From Oscillospiraceae bacterium (GTDB lineage: Bacteria > Bacillota > Clostridia > Oscillospirales > Ruminococcaceae), in contig JAEEIA010000002.1 of assembly GCA_016281125.1 (NCBI GenBank), forward strand, positions 20,389 through 84,388: DNA of 64,000 nucleotides. Direction: 5' to 3'. Under the pieces are notes generated by a model. The model did no database searches, was not told the origin of the DNA, and saw only the letters and a program-made list of their open reading frames with translations. Positions within the stretch are counted from its first letter, which is position 1, and each line of letters starts with the position of its first letter. The position numbers and the translations under genes are program-made. Below, one piece after another: positions 61,203-64,000 of the stretch.

Positions 61203-61757
61203 TTAGGTCGTTGTCGGGTTGTCGCCGTTCTGTGCATAGTTCATGCAAGCGCCAGCGTTTGCCGGATGGTTCTGATCGAACCAGTCAACGGTCATCTGAT
61301 GCGGATGAGTGCCAGGATACTGGCCGTTCATAACAGCAACACCAACAACGCTACCATTGGAAGCCTGACCGTCAAGGGTCGGAGTACCAAACTGAATCTG
61401 AACCTGAGTCAGCTCAAGGATATCAGAGAAGTAGGTGAAGACCTTGTACTGGAAGCGCGGAACAAGATCATTGGAAACGCCAGTGTTCCAGTCAGAAGCG
61501 GTCAGCTTTGCAGCACCGGTACCAGCCGTCATGGTCGGTCCAAGAGCCGTAATTCTACGGGTATCATTGTCCTCAGCATCGAGGTCGGTCAGAGCAGAAG
61601 CACAAGCGGTGTCAATCTGCTTAGCAGCGGAGTTTGCGTTGGTGATCTTGGATCTCTTGATGTAGCCCAGCATTGCCGGAATCAGGATCGCAGCCAGAAC
61701 GCCGATGATCGCGATAACAACGATCAGCTCAATCAGGGTAAAACCTTTCTTTTTCAT
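61203..61757 (-). CDS. Type IV major pilin, copy 1
   Basis: 184 aa. KKKG then FTLIELIVVIAIIGVLAAIL, nearly the same N-terminal helix as copy 2 and KRSKITNANSAAKQ after it. Heads share only a loose pattern (FQYKVFTYFSDILEL here, FYHKIHQYFSKVLEL there). GAGGAGG lies 10 nt before the ATG, and a strong promoter stands upstream, as expected for an abundant pilin. Confidence 0.94.
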   Translation of the reverse strand: MKKKGFTLIELIVVIAIIGVLAAILIPAMLGYIKRSKITNANSAAKQIDTACASALTDLDAEDNDTRRITALGPTMTAGTGAAKLTASDWNTGVSNDLVPRFQYKVFTYFSDILELTQVQIQFGTPTLDGQASNGSVVGVAVMNGQYPGTHPHQMTVDWFDQNHPANAGACMNYAQNGDNPTTT

Positions 61758-61866
61758 GATAAATAAACCTCCTCAGAAACTTTGAGCAGTCTCTCTCTGC
61801 TCTCTTTTGATCGGATTTGCAGAACCTCCGCAGACGTCATACGGTGTATCTGCTTTCCATGGTCTT

Positions 61867-61895
61867 AGTATAACATACCCAAACGAAAATGTCAA
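61867..61895 (-). promoter_or_regulatory. Promoter of the pilin gene
   Basis: On the minus strand, TTGACA, 17 nt, TATACT, about 110 nt before the ATG, leaving a long leader. The remaining gap to 62069 holds no gene. Confidence 0.82.
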
Positions 61896-62068
61896 GTCTT
61901 TTCCGCAATATTTCTGAATTGTGAACAAACTTTTACGAAAGCGAATTTTTCGGCCTTTTTTTTGGTGCCGTTTTTGTCACTATGCACAAAAGATATTACA
62001 CATGCGTAACGAAAGCTAAGACTGAGCGCTATATTTAATTAACGATAGACATATTCTGTATACATTTG

Positions 62069-62094
62069 AACCCCTCCGGATAACCGGAGGGGTT
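62069..62094 (-). terminator. Hairpin terminator after pilT
   Basis: AACCCCTCCGG, TTAT loop, CCGGAGGGGTT; the T-run is weak. Confidence 0.75.
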
Positions 62095-62102
62095 CTGTTA
62101 AA

Positions 62103-63212
62103 TCAGCCAATTACACCTTCTCTGGTGATGACGGACTGGCCGCCCATAGAGGTCAGGTACCGATAGAACTCGGTCTTGTCCTGGCACTTCTCGAGCGCGT
62201 CGATCTCGTTGACGGTGTTGTTCTTAACCAGACGTGCGAGCTCCTGGTCGAGGCACATCATGCCGTGCGCCTTACCGGCCTGAATGGAGCTGAGGATCAG
62301 GTGGATCTTACCCTCACGGATCATCGCGGAGATTGCGTCCGTAACGTTCAGAACCTCCATAGCCGCGATACGGCCGGTGCCGTTCTTCAGCGGCAGCAGC
62401 GTCTGGGAAACAACGCCGACGAGGACGTTTGCGAGCTGTGTACGAATCTGCACCTGCTGATGCTCCGGATACACGTCGATGATACGGTTGATGGTGTCCG
62501 GTGCAGAGGTGGTGTGCAGCGTGGAGAAAACAAGGTGACCGGTTTCAGCTGCGGTGATTGCAGCCTGAATGGTCTCAAAGTCACGCATTTCGCCGACGAG
62601 GATGACGTCCGGGTCTTCACGGAGGGCAGCTCTCAGTGCCATTGCGAAGTTCGGGACATCCAGGCCGACCTCACGCTGATTGACCATGCAGCGCTTGTGC
62701 TCGTGCACATACTCGATCGGGTCCTCGATGGTGATAACGTGTGCGCTCTTGTTGCAGTTGACATAGTCGATCATGCCGGCGAGCGTGGTGGACTTACCGG
62801 AACCGGTCGGGCCGGTGATGAGCACGAGGCCACGCGGACGCATTGCGAATTCAGACATGATCGGCGGCATGAACAGATCGTCCAGCGTCGGGATGTCGTT
62901 GCGAAGCAGACGGATTGCGACAGCCAGATGGTCGCGCTGATGGAAGATGTTGCAGCGGTGACGGAAGCCGGCACGCGTCGTATAGGAAAAGTCCGTATCG
63001 ACGTGCTTGACAACGTTCTGACGCTGCTGCTCATTCGTCATCTGCTCAACGATCTCTGCGATCATCTCATCGGTCATTTCAGGGTAGCTGCTCATCTTAC
63101 GGAGCTGACCGTGCAGACGGACAACCGGGTTGATACCGACCGTGAAATGCAGGTCAGAGCAGCCGAGGGCACGGACATCGTCCAGAATCTTATTGACAAC
63201 AATCGTAGGCAT
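62103..63212 (-). CDS. pilT: Pilus retraction ATPase PilT
   Basis: 369 aa. Powers pilus disassembly. Walker [18 protein letters not shown], Asp box ITIEDPIEYVHEHKR, Walker B EDPDVILVGEMRD, His box AETGHLVFSTLHTTSA, and the C-terminal AGKAHGMMCLDQEL in place of the usual AIRNLIRE-type motif region. 30 nt downstream of pilB, same operon. Confidence 0.95.
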   Translation of the reverse strand: MPTIVVNKILDDVRALGCSDLHFTVGINPVVRLHGQLRKMSSYPEMTDEMIAEIVEQMTNEQQRQNVVKHVDTDFSYTTRAGFRHRCNIFHQRDHLAVAIRLLRNDIPTLDDLFMPPIMSEFAMRPRGLVLITGPTGSGKSTTLAGMIDYVNCNKSAHVITIEDPIEYVHEHKRCMVNQREVGLDVPNFAMALRAALREDPDVILVGEMRDFETIQAAITAAETGHLVFSTLHTTSAPDTINRIIDVYPEHQQVQIRTQLANVLVGVVSQTLLPLKNGTGRIAAMEVLNVTDAISAMIREGKIHLILSSIQAGKAHGMMCLDQELARLVKNNTVNEIDALEKCQDKTEFYRYLTSMGGQSVITREGVIG

Positions 63213-63242
63213 AGTAGGTCCTCACTTTCTTCCATTCCGCGA

Positions 63243-64000
63243 TTAAACCGCGTAAGTAACACGGATCAGCTCATCCATCGTGGTGACGCCCTGCTGAACA
63301 AGGTCAGCTACGTTATCACGCAGGAGCTTGGTACCGTTTGCACGCGCAGTCGATTCGAGCTGCTCGGTGCTTGCGCCGTTTGCGATCAGTGTGGAGATGG
63401 TACCGGTGCAGTGGATGATCTCATGAATTGCAGTACGTCCGCGATAGCCGCCGCCGCACTCATTACAGCCGACCGCGTCATAAATCGGAACGGAATGATC
63501 AATATGCATCAGATCGTTCTCTTCCGCGGTGGACATTCTCTGCTTTCTGCACTTCGGGCAGAGCACCTTAACCAGACGCTGTGCGACAACGCCGATCAGC
63601 GAGGACGCGACCATGTAAGCCGGGATGCCCATGTCGATCAGACGGACGATTGTGGAAGCTGCGTCATTGGTATGCAGGGTGGAAAGAACCAGGTGGCCGG
63701 TGATAGCAGCACGGATACCGATTTCTGCGGTTTCACCGTCACGCATCTCACCGATCATGATGATATCCGGGTCCTGACGGAGAATGGAACGAAGTGCGGC
63801 AGAGAAGGTCATACCGGACTTGACGTTGACCTGGCACTGGTTGATGCCGTCGATCTGCTTTTCAACCGGGTCCTCAACGGTAACGACGTTGACTTCCGGT
63901 CTTGCAATAGCACCGAGCGCTGCATACAGCGTGGTGGACTTACCGGAACCGGTCGGGCCGGTAACGAGGATAACGCCGTGCGGGCACTTGATCATGCTCT
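63243..64000 (-). CDS. pilB: Pilus extension ATPase PilB/GspE (C-terminal part, cut by window end)
   Basis: About 252 residues visible. Walker [17 protein letters not shown], Asp box [14 protein letters not shown], Walker [17 protein letters not shown], His box [15 protein letters not shown], and the zinc-binding CPKC ... [16 protein letters not shown] unique to PilB/GspE. The N-terminal domains are outside the window. First in the pilB-pilT order, ahead of the pilin genes. Confidence 0.95.
   Translation of the reverse strand, partial: SMIKCPHGVILVTGPTGSGKSTTLYAALGAIARPEVNVVTVEDPVEKQIDGINQCQVNVKSGMTFSAALRSILRQDPDIIMIGEMRDGETAEIGIRAAITGHLVLSTLHTNDAASTIVRLIDMGIPAYMVASSLIGVVAQRLVKVLCPKCRKQRMSTAEENDLMHIDHSVPIYDAVGCNECGGGYRGRTAIHEIIHCTGTISTLIANGASTEQLESTARANGTKLLRDNVADLVQQGVTTMDELIRVTYAV

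Overview
The window looks like chromosomal DNA of a fibre-degrading, monoderm Clostridia, most like Ruminococcus in the strict sense (Oscillospiraceae). The case rests on a GH11 xylanase and two tandem GH5 cellulase-type enzymes that all end in dockerin modules, a type IV pilus cluster, a spoIIA operon, and Firmicutes-type housekeeping genes (hprK, rapZ, ireB, thiT). Coding density is high and codons favour G/C. Promoters are easy to read: TTGACA or TTGCAA, a 17-nt spacer, then TATAAT.

Layout. 1-2.6 kb: the end of a zinc-uptake operon (ZnuA-type binding protein with a nested ZinT domain, plus a COG0523 GTPase). 2.7-7 kb: a GT2 glycosyltransferase with a polytopic membrane partner, and an unknown anchored protein. 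7.3-16.7 kb (minus strand): PHP phosphatase, pth, an LRR lipoprotein and mfd in one run, then a DUF805 protein and glycogen phosphorylase. 16.8-17.6 kb: about 790 nt without a gene but with a perfect promoter, many hairpins and an intrinsic terminator, read here as a large structured non-coding RNA. It is divergent from a tRNA-Pro(GGG) gene. 17.9-28 kb: AAA ATPase, tgt, an HtrA protease, an AT-rich flavodoxin, a TPP riboswitch with thiT, citrate synthase, spoIIAA-spoIIAB-sigF and a lipoprotein. 28.4-36.7 kb (plus strand): hprK, PHP, murB, DUF2716, rapZ, a membrane protein, the GH11 xylanase, a TIGR04076 protein and birA, then a three-gene ExbB/ExbD-like operon with its own promoter.

36.7-47.2 kb: ireB, a 58-residue DUF1540 protein, nfeD with an SPFH protein, and a zinc/cadmium-type P-type ATPase with its ArsR repressor and two matching operators. 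Small membrane proteins and a TPR protein with a beta-sandwich tail follow. 47.5-54.7 kb: an M16C protease, ybaK, two paralogous PH-domain proteins (one with a TAG at codon 9) and DUF1292. 54.7-64 kb: a likely 6S RNA, SseB, the two GH5 enzymes, two major pilins, pilT and the end of pilB.

Several parts fit together. The dockerin enzymes would dock onto a cellulosome and the pili could bind the cell to plant fibre. Zinc is handled at both ends of the window (uptake and chaperone at 1-2.5 kb, efflux and repressor at 40-43.7 kb). Intergenic spaces carry at least three families of repeated palindromic elements. The items I find most novel are the 16.8-17.6 kb RNA and the 35.1-36.7 kb ExbBD-like triad.
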